Shown in pieces: positions 44,496 through 59,400 of a stretch of DNA of 64,000 bases. Every line of letters begins with the position of its first letter. The stretch's first letter is position 1. The stretch covers positions 68,168,124-68,232,123 of the forward strand of contig RSEF01000001.1 of the NCBI GenBank assembly GCA_003993805.1. The letters are read 5' to 3'. A program made the position numbers and the translations under genes. Source of the stretch: Himantopus leucocephalus. Lineage: Eukaryota; Chordata; Aves; Charadriiformes; Recurvirostridae. The notes under the pieces are model-generated. The model was not told the DNA's origin. It was given only the letters and a program-made list of their open reading frames with translations, and did not search any database.

Positions 44496-47400
44496 GTTAG
44501 TTTGTGTTATTGTTGATTCTGTTAGTTGTTTCCTGAAACTTTGCCAGCACCTCTACTGCACAAAGACCATGGTTGCTTTCCTGTTTCCTCCCCTCCCCAG
44601 GTAATCAGGGGAGGGTTTTACTTGTTCATTACATCAACAAGTCTGGGACATTTGTTCTTCAAGAAAATACGTAAATAAATATAAGTGTATATATATAAAA
44701 CACATGTTTGTATAAATTACCATCCTGCTGGTATCAAGTTCCTTTTTAATAGAATCATAGAATGGTTTAGGTTGGAAGTGACCTTAAAGATCATCTAGTC
44801 CCAACCCCCCTGCCATGGGCAGGGACACCTCCCACTAGACCAGGTTGCGCAAAGCGCCATGGAGCCTGGCCTTGAACATTTCCAGGGATGGGGCATCCAC
44901 AACTTCCCTGGGCAACCTGTTCCAGTGTCTCACCACCCTCACAGTCAAGAATTTCTTCCTAATATCTAATCTAAACCTACTCTCTTTCAGTTTAAAACCA
45001 TTCCCCCTCATCCTATCACTGCACTTTCTGAACAGGCTGCAAAGAAAACGGGATTGCTCTACTAGAAAAGTAATCCCAGTTTAGTATCTCTTGATATCGT
45101 TGGTGACTGCTATTTGAGAACTTAAGTGTGCAACTTTGGAAATAGGTGACTTAATATTTGCTGTATGTTCTTTATCATCACAGGGTAATTGGCTCCTTTT
45201 TTGCACAGTTATATTTTGTTCTATGTACATTTGCTATTTAGATTAAATTATCTTCTAAAGCTTTCAGCTAGCCTGCGAAGCAGCAAAGATTACAAGTACT
45301 TTCAACTTTGCAACTGAAGTGCCTGTTAATTTATAGATATTTCTTTTAAAGAAGGACTATAGTAATAATTACCTAATTTTATTTTTTTTTTGCTTTCCCT
45401 ATTGTTTTTATTGAATCTGTCTCACAGACTGTTAGAAACAGTAAAATATGTTTTGTTACCTTGAAATTATCTAGAGTTATTATATTATGAAAGTTTTAAA
45501 AATGTTAAATACTGTGTACTGTATGTTTTTATGCTGTATAAGATTTTTTGAATTAGGGTTTTTTTGCCTAGATGCTTGAAAATCAATAGGAGACAACTGT
45601 TATCTTGGGAATCTATTTTTAAACTTTTTTTCTTCAACTCACTTCTCTATTATACAGTATTATCTTTGTACTTATTTTAATATGAATAACAGCATAACCG
45701 GTCTTTTTATTATTATTATTCAGTCTTACTGTTGGAAGTTTTCTGAAAAGCACGTAATGCTAACCACAAAAACCTATTATCATCTGTATTGCCCTCTATC
45801 TTGTTTCTGGTGTTGGCCTTGAAAAGAAACTAATTAAAATTTTGACAACCACTGGTACAAGGTAGTTTTTCTATAATTTTCATATCCTCCCTTTTCTTCC
45901 ACATGTGGAGTCACTGAGTATTTCAAAGTAGGGGAAGAAAATGCTATTCTTGCTCCTTGCTTCAAGAAGCGTTGAAAAACTCTGGAAAATTTCATGCTTC
46001 CTCAGCTGGGTTCTTCCTAGCCTCTACATTATGCAGAGGGCATACAGAGAGGTTCTTTACCTTAAAACAGAATTGTGACATAGAGAAAATTTTGTAGAAG
46101 TATCCTTTGAGGTGCTCCATTAGAAGTTTTAGAAACTTTTAAAATTAGTTGTATCTGTATTACTTGTCCAAAGAATGGGCTCAGCATCTTTGTAGCTCGG
46201 TTCTGATTTTATGTGCTCTGCGTTGGCCTCTGGCTTGAGACTGCAATAATTTCATGTATTTTGAAGTACTTACAAATTTCAAGTTAATTCTTTATGTTCC
46301 AGATTTTCACTTTGAGGGTGTTACAATCTAAAGAGTTCCTAGATACATGTAATTTTGAAAGCCTTTTAATTTCATATCAATCTGAACTGTTAGAAGTCAT
46401 CAAGACGTTGTTATGGATTAGCTAACTACAATATTTCTACAGGAGGAGGATGCGGAAGTGGAAGGCATGCAATATAAAACGCTAAAAACATTTCATCATG
46501 GAGTCCGAGTTGATGCCATAGCATGGAGTCCAGAAACTAGACTTGATGCTTTACCTCCCCAGATAAGGTATTTATAATAAATGAGTACAATGAATCCTCA
46601 TCTCTTACCTGTTTACCCTAATTCCTTAATATTGGACCAAGTTTAAAGCTTATGGGGGAAATCTAACTCTCTAGAAATCACAGACGAAGTCTCTGAATAC
46701 TTCAGTAGAACAACATTTTCATTCTTAGAGTCATTCTTTTTTGGGGTGTTTTTTTTGTTCTACTTCTTGTGCCCCTTGCCCCTCCCCGCAGTGACCTAGC
46801 AGTAAATAATTTTTTTTCCTTATTCATTATTTTAATGGACCTAAAATGTAGTTAGTTCTTTCTTTGTACGTCTGTGAAGAAGGAATTCTTTTAATAACTT
46901 TACTAAGGATGAGACTATTGTAATGGCCTGCTTTATGAAACTATTTGTAATGGTCTGCCTAATATGGGCTGTGTTTAGGAGCAGATAAGATGCTATTTGT
47001 GAGATCCGTTGAGGTATAAATCTAGAAAGAGAGTTAACTATTAAATATGCACTTAAGAATTAAAATGTTCTCAATAGCTTGTAAACTGTTCAAAATTATG
47101 ATGGTTGCTTACAGCTACATTTTTGTACTCTCTTTTGTTTAAAATATGTTAGAAACTGGTTTATGAATTTACATTTCAGTATTTTAAAACACTGATAATG
47201 AGGGTTCTTTCCTGTGCTCTGCCACCTAACTTCTTCCAATGGAAGTTTCAATGGCAGTTATGAGAGATATTTTAGGTAATTGATAATTGATTCAGATTTA
47301 GCTTTGTAAAATGTTTTGTGTTTCCTTCCATGAAAAAGTATTCTTGGCACTTGATACACACTATTTTATGGATAAGTTCCAATTACAACTCTGCTTGTTG

Positions 47401-50400
47401 CCAAAGCAGAAAAGTTAAGATAGACGCTTTTGGGTTTTTTTTCAAAATCTGTATTTTCCTTTGCATGTCACTTTACAGGTTTAAACTGAAGGGAAACTGA
47501 TAAAACATCAACTACTGCAGTGTTAATTGACTGAAGGGCTTTTCCTTGTCTGTTGAGTATAGGTTTTGTACTGCGGCTTCTGATAGGAAGTTAAGGCTTT
47601 TTACTTCAGACCTGCAGGACAAGAATGAGTTTAAGGTAAGGGCAGCTAAGCTGATTTTTAAAAAATTTAGTCTTTAGTGATGTCTAATCTTTAACTGCCC
47701 TTCTGCCGCATTTTGCTTAATGCACTGTATGAGATAGAACATTGAACTGTGACAGATCCTATATGCATCATCTCTAGGGAAAATCATTGCATTGTATATA
47801 CCTGTCTGTCTTTTAAGTGGGAATAACTGTCATTATCAGCTACATGATCTTTTGGTTTAAAAGTATTTGTGTAACAATTTAACCAAATTGGAGAACATCA
47901 AGTAGAGGCTTATGAATCATCTAAAATATATTCATAAACAGAATGTTCTACAGGTGAATTTCAAGTACCATGTCAGATAAGGTTCCTTTATATAGAGACC
48001 TGCACAATTTTATGTGGTTATTGGACTGCTCTATAAGAAAAGCAAATTTAGTAGTTTCTCTTTCATGGGGAAACATGAACATCAACTCTTTCAAACAGTA
48101 GAAAATTTAAAGAAAGAATACTGAATTTAGTACATAACTGCAGACAGGTACACTAAACATGCCCACAGGCTGTCACTTGTTTATATCTAAGATAGAAACA
48201 AAGCAAATATCTACTTCAAATACAATTTCACTTCCCCTTCTTTCAGTGTTCTACTGATGGTAGATCGTAGTGTTCTTAAATCAGTGGTATAAAAGAAGCC
48301 CAGTATAAATACTGTCTTCAATTTATAAGCTGAAAACTGTTTTTCTGGATATTTTGTTTGTTTGTCAACTCCTATGACACTTGGATGCATACATATTCTT
48401 CAAAATTCTGCCATTGAAACGATGTCTCAGTCCAAGTACTAATATTAAGTAGGTATTTGTGCTAACCAGTTTTGTTTTGTTGAGGTCTCAGCCAAGAGTT
48501 AGTACTCAGCTAGTTAGTACTAAAAAATCAGGGGAGAAGGGTTCCTACTTTTTCAGTGCTATGGAATATGATAATGCCTCTTTTGGTGAGAGTTGTGTAT
48601 TGAGTATAAAGGAGAAAATGATAGCCTTTTATTTGTGGTTTGGTAATTTGTATTAGTAAGACGATGATATTTGTCATATAGAAACTAAGTGAATTGCAGA
48701 TGTCACTTACGTGGCCATACTGATAATGGAATGAATAAAGGTATGTCATAAGAAGTAAAGATGGATGTTACTAAAAAACAGAAAGTCTTTTCTTTAAAGA
48801 AAATGCTTTTTATATTACTTCATACATGCACATACCCCTAATTTCCTTTTTTCATGTTTGATCACATTATATGTCTTTGTCACCCAGGCAGTGGGATAAC
48901 TGACATAGTTACAATCAACTCGGGTGGCACTTCTGACAAAATATTTCTAAAAGATCTTAATGCTCTTTGCTTGTGAGTTGATATCTGTCATTCCTTATTA
49001 AAGTTACCTATTTATATAATATCTGCCAGTTTAATGATATTGCAGACAACAGGCTTTAACGCTAAGTTGTGAATTAGATCTTTTAACTTTTTAGCAGAAT
49101 GTAGTTACTTATTAGTTATATACGTCTATTGCAATTTGAGAAATTTATAGAACTGTTCGTAAGCACGCAGAAGAAAGAGAATCGATGAAATAATTAATAA
49201 CAGTGTAGATGATGGATGGTCAATAAGTGGAAATAATCAAACATATGGATGAACCTGGTATTACAGGCTCCATTCAGCTAAATTCAGCATCTAAATTCTA
49301 GGGGTTTTTATTTGTTTTGGATTAACAAGGGACCTGATGGACTGTCTGCTAAAATCAATGAGAAGTCTCTTGACTTCAGTGGACACTGGTTCAAGCCACG
49401 GATGAGTAGTTTTTTCCACATGTTTAATAAACGTGAAAGCTGTTAATTATTTTTATTGGAGGTTAATTAATGATCAAGAATTTTATGTGTTTTGCCAAAA
49501 ATTGAATGTGACAGCTGTGATAGTTGGTAACTTTCATACCTCTTCCTGTCCCTACATCATCTGGTCCTTAGCAAAAGATACTCTTCTATACCTTCCAGAG
49601 TAGACTTCATGTCTGCACCAGCTTTCAAACTCTCCACGTTGATATGGGACACAGCCCACACTTAACACTCAGAGTTACCAATGGGATGTGCCATTTTGCT
49701 CATTAGGAACTAATTGCTTCTAGAGAAATAATCAGTATTATAACTTCACACAAACACACCTTTGATAATTCATAAGCCTAAACTTTTAACATACAAGTTC
49801 AAAGCAGCAAGTTTATTCTAATGAAGAATTCTAGTAAGTTGTTTATTAGAATGAATTAGAATGAGATTACAAACAATACATTTTAAAAATAATAACTTTG
49901 TATATACCCAATGAGATGATTCTTTTCTAGCTCAATGTATGATCTATATTACAACCAAAGAAGCAAAGGGGGCAACTCAGTAGTCTGCTGAGTGCTATTT
50001 TTTCAGAGTAGAATTTTGCTGATGGGTTATTGTTTTCCCAGTTTTGACAAGACTTTTTTCTGGTATCCGACCAATACAAATGACACTTTAAAACATGCAC
50101 TTCTAATTTGGGGGAATTTATTACACAGTAGTTTTGACTAGATGCCTAGAAATAAATTTGAAATGCCACATTTACATTTCCATTAAGATAGCAATTATTT
50201 TTCATACAAAAAGGTTTGTTGGAGAACTGATTCATTTACCCTTAGGACTTCTTTCTACACAAAATGGTCCAACTTGCAGTTATAAACTTCTACTGCAAAA
50301 GTACGTTCACTGCATAACACATCAGAATAATTTTTTATGATAGGTCGTGAGTATAGAGACTACATACCATTAATAGAACAGGTGTTGGTATTTACAGAAT

Positions 50401-53400
50401 GTGGTATTTAGGCTGAACAGCCACAGCTGTGAGTAGAAGTTCTATACTAGAAGTATAGAGGTTATTTTGCCCCAGCAGGAAACAAGCAATTACAGTATCT
50501 TAATTAATCAACTGCAGTTGATATGAATAAGTTCCTCCAGTGTCTAATGTAGACAGAAGTATCAGAGAATTTGATTTTTATCAGCTGAAGATGTCATGGA
50601 TGCTTCTTCATTTTTGACATTACAGAAGAGTAAAGATCATTTGGTGCTTATGCAATACAATTGAGAAGTGCTGGCTTGAATTTAACAGTAAAGATGTTAG
50701 CTTTGTTTATGCCAGCTCCATCACTGGAATTAACATTCTAAGAACCTCATTAAGGATGTACTGAGACTAAGAAAAAAGTAAAAATCCATGTTGTTACTGG
50801 GTCAGGCTTGGCCTAATGTTAAAAATAATGAGAAAACAGCTAAAAATACATATTTTTACCTAATAGTGAGGAACTCATTAGTGAAAAGGAAGAATGTGGA
50901 CTAGTGTGTTTATATTGGTGAAAATGTTGTCTTTGAGACTATCTTCTGGGTTTTTTTGACAAAAAGTGTGGAAAATATTTTCTCTGGGTAATCATCGTAA
51001 CTTCTTATACCTGGACGATCATTGTACAATATACTGCTTGTAAAGAAAAAAGTAACACCTAACTCTGATTCAAAGTATTTGCAAAATCTCATATGTTCAC
51101 AAATACTCAGTGACCTATGCTGAATTTGCTTTCAATAAAGTTTGATACTGTTTCTTAGAAACAGTCAATTGATACCTCAGAAAAGCTATTTCATAAACCT
51201 GAGGTTGAACTCATGAAGAACACATGCAACACTTTGATCCATTGTACGGTGCACACTTTACACATGGGATTTTCAGACGAGGTACAAAATGTGCAAACAA
51301 AGCTGAAGGAAGTATGTGATTACAGTCAAAATGTAATCTCTGAACATTTTGTCTTTTATAGTAAACAATTAGTATGTGTTGCTTCTGGAGGGATACACGG
51401 AGTAATCTTACTCTGTTTTCCCAGTGGAAAAACTGTCTTGATGTAATTATCAACAAGGAACTTGAAGCATAGTGAGTTTTCCATTACTTTGTCAACACAC
51501 GTAATCCAAAATTTATGGGTTGGATCAAGCCCAGAACAACAAACAAAAGGTAAAATATGACTGATGGATTTTCGTGAAATCTTTTTCTTCTTTTGAGGTT
51601 TTCATTTGGAAATGAATTGTGGCTTCCTTCTCCTGCTTTGAATTTTGTTTAATAAAAAGCATATTTCATCAGAACTGTGGAAGTAAAATAAGGCAGGATA
51701 TTTGAATTCAGAATGCTGAAAATTTTCAAAAGACTTGGCATTTCTGTCTAAATAGTTTAGCATCATCTTAGGATGTATTAGTTCTACTATAATCCACAAG
51801 GTTTTAATAAAATTATGAGCTATTGGAAAAAATTAAGTTGGCTGCTGAAATTGTTTCTGTATTGAATTGATGAGGCATTCATAAAATTTTTAGAGGGGGA
51901 TTTAGTTATTGTGAATGCTTGAGAGGTTTTAATTTTTTTTTTGATCAGTTCTGTGTTTGTTCCCCAGAATAGCTACACTTAGAGAACAGATAGTGTGTTT
52001 TCCTTTCAGAAAACTGTGGAACTAGTTGTTTTCATTTGACCTTGTTTTCCTTTGCAATCTCTCCATGTCATGCTATTATCCAGAGGATATTTTCGTCTCC
52101 TTTTTATGATACCTTCCTGGGCAAAACAAAAGCAGCTATGCCTTGAGACTTAATCAGTGGGACTGAAAAGGATGGAACAGTAACAGATACAACATCTACA
52201 CACGAACATTTGCCTGACTTAAAATTTTAAGTGAGATTTCCGTCAAAAAGACCATAGATGTAGTTAATGAGAGAAAACACAGGCAAATCCTCAGATGGAG
52301 AAAGCTGGTATCTTAACTAGCTACCAATTTTCTAATGAGAAATTTTTATTCATACCTAGCCCCCATGTGAATGAATTTGAATGTACTTTAAACTTCGACT
52401 GGACCCTAAATGAGATGAGTTTTGCATGCTTGCTTAATACTAAAGGTTTATAAGTTCTTTCACTTAGGTTTTTGAGGATACTGTAAACCTCTGTAAACCA
52501 GATGACTGATGTCTGTAGATAAGTGCAAAACACTTAATAGAATTGAGGAAAAAAAAAAAAGCTGTCTTGATATTATGGCCAAGATAGATGAAAAGCCTTC
52601 GGAATATGTAAAAATTTATCTAACTTTTAATTTTTACTAAAACTGGGGTTTGCTTTTATTCAGAAAAGCTATGCTGCTAAGTTGTTTTTTATTATACATA
52701 AATTATTCTCAGTACTTTGAAATAAAAGTGTCATGATTAAGAAGCTTCAGACGAGAACAATTACACAGGTACAAGGTTCCCTTTGAAATGACTTCATGCT
52801 TTCTGATACAACTGTAAATGTTTGCTTTTGAGTGACAGTTCACATGTACATTCACACCATGAGTGCTCATATCCTATTATTTGAGAATGGATGATCTATT
52901 AATTCACAGTAAAAGAAGAGTGTGCACTATACCCCATTTTTTTTCCTCTTCAGCACAACAGCATATAAAGCAGAGAGCACAAAGCACTGTGTCTGTTCTT
53001 CTCAAATGCTTAATAGAAATTGTGCTTAATTGTTACGATGTTGTATGGCTTGCTTGGTTTTGCTTGTACTGTTGTTCCTCATTTTTGGTTTTCATAAAGT
53101 CTTAAGTCTTCTGTTTCATCTTCTTTCACTGAGAGTTTTTTCACTGTCTTTTCTACAGGTAGACTTTTGGTCTGCCATCTTTACTGGACATATCCTCTGG
53201 GGCAATTTTTATGCTGACTGCTTGTAGAAGGGCATATACTGGACAAGTGGCTAGTTTATTGCTCCTTCAGGAAAACACTCTCTTGCTGCTTGCAGGAACC
53301 CCTAGTAAAAACCACTATTCAGAGATAAGAGTTACCAATAATCACAGTTGTTTAAGATATGTAGATCATGCATACATTCACTTCCTGCTCATTCTCTTTC

Positions 53401-56400
53401 TTTCTGAGATTTGTTATCTTCTACCTTCAAAATTCAGTGGTTGAAAGGAGGATAAAAAGTTCTGGTGTGATTTAATGATCTCTGTCAAGCAGGAGCATCA
53501 AGCTGACCTCTGTAGTAACTACAAGGAATAGTAGGGTGTCTTTTCACCTACAGTATGAATCTACACAGGAATTAGATATTTCAAAGAACTTCAGTTACTG
53601 ATAACTACTTTTTTTACCTTCCATATAAAATGATAGCTTCATCTTAACGCTCATATGTCTTTACTTTAGTGGGTCTATTAAATACACTGTGGATTGATGG
53701 AACAGTCAGCTCTAAGGTAAAAGTATTTCTTTTTTCTGGTTGACAGACATTCGATGGCCACTCAGATTATATTAATGATCTGGTGTTTGCTCCCAAAGAA
53801 GGTCAAGAAGTTGCAAGTGTAAGTGATGATCACACCTGCAGGTATGCATTTTCTTCAAAACATTATTGCAATAGTAGTGTTTGGCTTTTTCTGTGTGTAT
53901 ATGCTTGCTTAAATAAATAACCACTTATTTATTTATTTTATTGGGCCTTCATAGCCCACTAAGAAGACTAGTCCACTAACAGGGCAATAAGTGGACTAGT
54001 CTTGTTAAATAGGTTGGGGACTGGCTTTTTGTTGTGACTTGTGGGTTGTTTTTTTTTTTTTCAAAACATCATTTTGAACTAATTAGATACAATGTGAAGA
54101 AAACTGTTTTATCTTGGAATTACATACACTATAATTTGCCCTGCTGAGACAGGAATAAAAGGCATGAGAACAGGAGAAAGAAGACATGCATAGCTCAGCG
54201 CTGAACTGTATACACCTTCGCTATCCATTCTGTCATCAGATCAGTCAAGTTTAAAATCAGTACATGTATGTGAACTTGTCCGCTTACCCAAATTTATTAG
54301 CCTTACTAGGAGGTGGGATTACATAGCCTAAAGACAGTCCCATACTAATACAGTGGTACTGGCAGCTTGCAGTACCATGATTATAGCTGCTTCAAACCCA
54401 TGTCCGTAGTTATTTGTAACTGGAAGTAAAAGGGAAACATGGTTAAATACTTTGAAAAATGGTGGTTAGGGTTTTGTAGTACAGGAATTTTTCCTTGTCA
54501 AAAGGTCCTCCCCTATCTCCATCTTCTAGTAGTGCACATGCATCTATAAAGTTGCTATTCTTATTCCTCCAATGCAGCTCACAGTTGAAGAGATCAGGAG
54601 GGCACCTATGCAGGCTTTGCAAGTCATTGCTGTAGCATGAGAAAGCATCATCTTCAACTTTGTAATAGCTGTGATAATTCAAAACGTGGCTCAGTTAAGG
54701 AACTGTTTTAGTTTTTTCTCTGATTATGAATTATATATTTTCTCTTTGACGTTACCACCATATCAATTCCTATATAAATGACCAGGTAGTACTCAGGGGG
54801 GAAAAAAGTCATTTTGTCATTTTTTTCACTTAGGGCATCTTCTACCTGCTAAGAGAGAACGGAAGAGCTCTTAGAATGATTACTCTGTGTATGACATTTT
54901 GTAAAGGGCTGATCATCAGCTGGTATAAATCACAGTTTAGTAGCTTTAGGTGAGCTACTCTGTCCTATATAAACAGAAAATCTAAAAGGCCTGTGATTTC
55001 AACACCCGTGGGGAACTCAGAAATACTACTTTGACCAGTAGGCAGATTTTCCATAGACACTCTGTTCATATTCTCAACAAAATCACTAGGAATGAATACT
55101 AGAAATGTATGACTTATTCGTAGCTTGTTCTGATTTATTTCCTATCCTTAATTTCTTCATTAAATCTAAACTAATGTTGGGCTTATTCAGCAAAGAGCTG
55201 TTTGAATGTGTGACTTTTTTTTTTGTTTATTTTGTGAAATGCTCAGTGTTCCTGGGATGAGAGAACTGTTTTAAAAACAGTAGTCTAATTGATACTAAAT
55301 TAAAAGGAAATTAAAATTATATAATTAATGTATACTATCAAGATTTCAACTTAGTAACTCTGAAAGACATTTTATGCAGGAAACCATAAAGGCTTTGGTT
55401 AAAAGCCATGGGAAATAAGTAGGATTTTTTTTGGCTACTTGAGTTCTTATTTTTTCCATTCATGCATGTGGAGCATGAAGACTTTTTTTATTGAATTTAA
55501 AGGTTACACTTTCAAAACTAATGGAAAATACATTCCCTGGGACTTACCAAAATCATTCCTTACTTACTGTGTAATTTGCTTCAGTAGAAATTTAAGAAGA
55601 GGAATAATTCTTCTGTCTGTACTGAGTTTCTATCCTGAATTGTTCTCAGGATACATCATCTGTTAATACCTTTGGAATAAAGTTCTAGAACAATTAGTAC
55701 AAGAACATGTTTTGAGTATTTGGGTATTATTCTGTTAGAGTTCCACTTTTAAATCTTAGTAATGTCTTAATACAATGTCTCAGTATGTACAGAATATACA
55801 CAAACATGTTTAGATCTTCCCTGGTTTTCACTCAGTAGTAAGTTTAGCAGAGATCTCTAAGGAACCAAGTTTTCAGTTTTCATGCACTAAACAATCTTGC
55901 CACAAGCTGTTGCAACAGTGGTATCTCAGAGCTGGGTTCAGTCATTTTGGTTGGAAGACAGCGTAAGTCAGATATTGGTTGAAGAGGCTGTGGTGACATA
56001 TTCAATGTTTAAATCGCTGCTATGTCATTCAGGAGTTCTGGTTGTTTCTTGCGCATAGTCTTTGTTGGCCTTGTTGGTCTCATAACACAAGACTTTTTCC
56101 CAGCTGTGAAGTAGAACTGAATTAAAAATACTCTTGCATAACAACAACTGCAGTAGCCATCTATGTTACGTAGTGGTGAATAAAAGTGTTGTGTGCGTTC
56201 ATAGACAAGTGAAGAGGTGTTGGTATGTAAATATGCTGTACAATTTAGTAACCTGGCGTTTCTCTGCACTGAGAATCTCAAAACTAATATAACCTTAAAA
56301 AATATTGCTTTTCTGAAAGAAGACACCTTTGGAAGACTCTTAAAATCCACTGTGTTGCAGTTACGACTGTATGTTAAAGAACAAAATTCCTATAGCTAAA

Positions 56401-59400
56401 ATTATATCTGCTAAGTTGATTGAAAAACTCACATCCTGGGTCCTAAATATCATATATTATTCCTTCGCTGTGTTACAAGATGGATGAAGCTGTTCACAAG
56501 CATATAATTAATTTATATCTTTGGCAGGATATTGCAATTTTCAAATTTTGCCTATTTTATACTATTATACATAGTAGACTAGTATTGAGGAACTCGCAGG
56601 ATAGTATCCTGTGTTTCATACTTTTATGCATTTCATAATTGCTTTACTCTTTTAAAAATATAAAATAAAATTATTTTTAAAGTTTGATTGTAAAATTTAA
56701 AGAAAATGGTAAAAGACTGGCAGAGGAAATAGCTAAAATAACTAGTTATATTAAACAAAAATTTGAATCAGTTTTTTTATGTCACATGTATTAACATACT
56801 GTGTACAATTGAAGTAAAAATAAATAAAAGTATCTTGGGTATATATAAAAAAATCAAATTTAGGGTATTTATACATTTTTTCTGAAAGCCAAACTTGGTC
56901 ACAACAGAAAAGAAAATTATCTCTTTGATTTAATCTAATTGTTTTCCTTCAAATCTAGTTGTTTTTTCTTCATGATCTACCTTTCTATGTCAGTTTCAAA
57001 ATTCTATATAATGTTTATGTGTAACTAAAGTAATTTGCTTGTCCATTTCTTCATCTCACAAGACCGTGTTTAATGAATAAGACAATCTTTCATGATAGCT
57101 TTAAGGAATATTTCATTTAATTCCTTAAAATTTTAAAGCATTATACACTTCTTTTAACATTTGCATTCTGTGTAGGAATACACGCATCCAACTTTGCTAA
57201 TGAGAACTGTGTGTGCAACTCCTTGTGCACCACTATCAAGAAAAAAAAATATTGCTGGCTTTTTCGTTATGATTTGGAAACACATAGGAGGCTGCAGGGT
57301 TCGAATGTACAATTCATTTTGTTCTGATACTTAATGAGGCCTCTGCAATAAAGAACATAGGAAATGTTTGGAAAACGGCACGAGATTAACAGACACCCCT
57401 CTGCTGTTGGTAGTTTTTGACACTATCTGATGTTTCTTAAAGTATTTCATGCAAAATACCATCCTGGTAAAATACAGTAGTCTCATATGTATGCTAAAAA
57501 TTAACCTCTGACTGCTAAAAGGTTAATTTATCTGATTTGATAAACACCTCATGCTTCATACTTATATTGAACTGAAAGATTATTGACAGTGCCAGGCCCT
57601 TAATAATGGCAGTGTAGCAATTTCTTATGTCATCAAGTGCTGGATTGGCTGCTATTTTAAAAAGCTGAAAAGGACTCATCCATCCCTCTATCTCCCTCCC
57701 TCTCTCTTTTTCTTTTTTTTTTTTTTAATTATTCCTTAAACTACATCATCTTGCTCTCTTTTTGTGTGTGTAATAGAAAAGAATGTACAGTTGACTTACC
57801 TTCCACTTTTATCTGTGAAGGTACTTGCCTTTTTATTCCTTTCTGAGTTCTGTTCAGTTACTTACACCATGGATCATGTTGCTTCATAGAGGACTTTGTG
57901 AATTTATTTATCAGTCACTGTCAAGTTCAGCCTTCTCTGTTGCACATACAACAAATGCCAGTCCATTAGAAGCTTAATGTTTCTCCCTGGACAGAGATTC
58001 AGGGGAAAGGTTTGATATCACTGGAAACTAAATTAACTAGAGTCTCAAAACTTATTGTAGTGTTTTGTCTGGTTTGGGGTTTTTTTTAATCTGTAGTGTA
58101 TTTGTTTACATGGTACTCTGATGTCTTGGTTATTTTGTGTAGGTCTTTCTCTAGACAGCGTGAAGGACAGCCAATGGTAACTCTTGTTTGGGGTTTTTTT
58201 TGTGTCTTATCTTCTTTAATGTGTTGCCAGCGCTTGTTGCAGTTAAGTCTTACCTTGTTAATTCAATAAATATTTCAGTCTTTGGCTATATTGAAGAGTT
58301 GCCATTCTCACTTATTCCTGCCTCCTATATAAAATTATATTTTATTTGTATCTTCCCATTCCTAGTGCACTCAATTACAGGTTTTTGCCAAAATTTTTAA
58401 AAAAGGCATCTTATGTCATGTTGTTCTATCTTCATCTCTCTGTTGTGGTAGAATTCCCCAGTGTCTCTTTGTATAAGAAATGTCATACCAAAATATTTAT
58501 CCTTTCTGAGGTGTGCTGATTACAATTATCAAGCTAGTTATGCATTATAATTGATGAAAATAAAGGAGAGTCTTTGATTACTTTTAAGAGTCTAGTCTTT
58601 AACTTCGTACACTTTTTGTATGTGTTCTTGTATGTTCCCCAAATGTAGTCTTACACAATCTCTGTTATACTTTACAGCCATGATGCAACTATTAACCAAC
58701 AATTTCTGTTGTACTTCACAATCACTATGCAAGTATTAACCCCTCTCCTGTTACAGTATCCAGTCAGCTTAAATGAAAAAAATTAATAAATCACTTTCTG
58801 AATCAAATGTTTGGAATGTTACTTCAGTCTGGTCTGAAGTGTGGATGAATAAGGCTTTAGTTAGGAAGTCTTCAAAATATGCGGATGAAATGGTAGCTAT
58901 TTCCTGTGTGGTGCATTATGACTTACGTTAAGGGTCACATAGTCCTAGAATATAGTCTAGCCTATAAACTGTTCTAAGTAGAAATCATTGCATTAGTTTT
59001 ATTTAGCAGTTACCTTGTATTTAGAAACTCATTGGCAGGATTGTAATTGAGTTTCTCAGTAACAGTCATCCCACAGAAGCATTTAGTTCCATGTCTACAT
59101 GAAAACAATAAGCTGATAACTCTTGACAGTTAATTTTTCTTTGGTTGAAAGCATACAACTGAAGCTTCACATTTGTGCAAAAATACTGCTTAGTCTCTGG
59201 CTTTGCTTTAGATAACTTTAAGGGTATTTCAGTAGTAGTAGTTGTATTTCTTGGACTTACTTCTGAGTGTGCGTGTTCTGAAATGCATGTTAGCAAAGAA
59301 CAGTCAGTTGAGATGGTACATGTGCAGCTCCCCTGCCTCACCTACTTCTACCAACATTGCAGGGGATAATCAGAATTATATCCCACAGTTACCAGTGAAA

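Noticed and set aside
57298..57308. GGTTCGAATGT, like a tRNA B-box
   Set aside because: No matching A-box or cloverleaf could be drawn around it.
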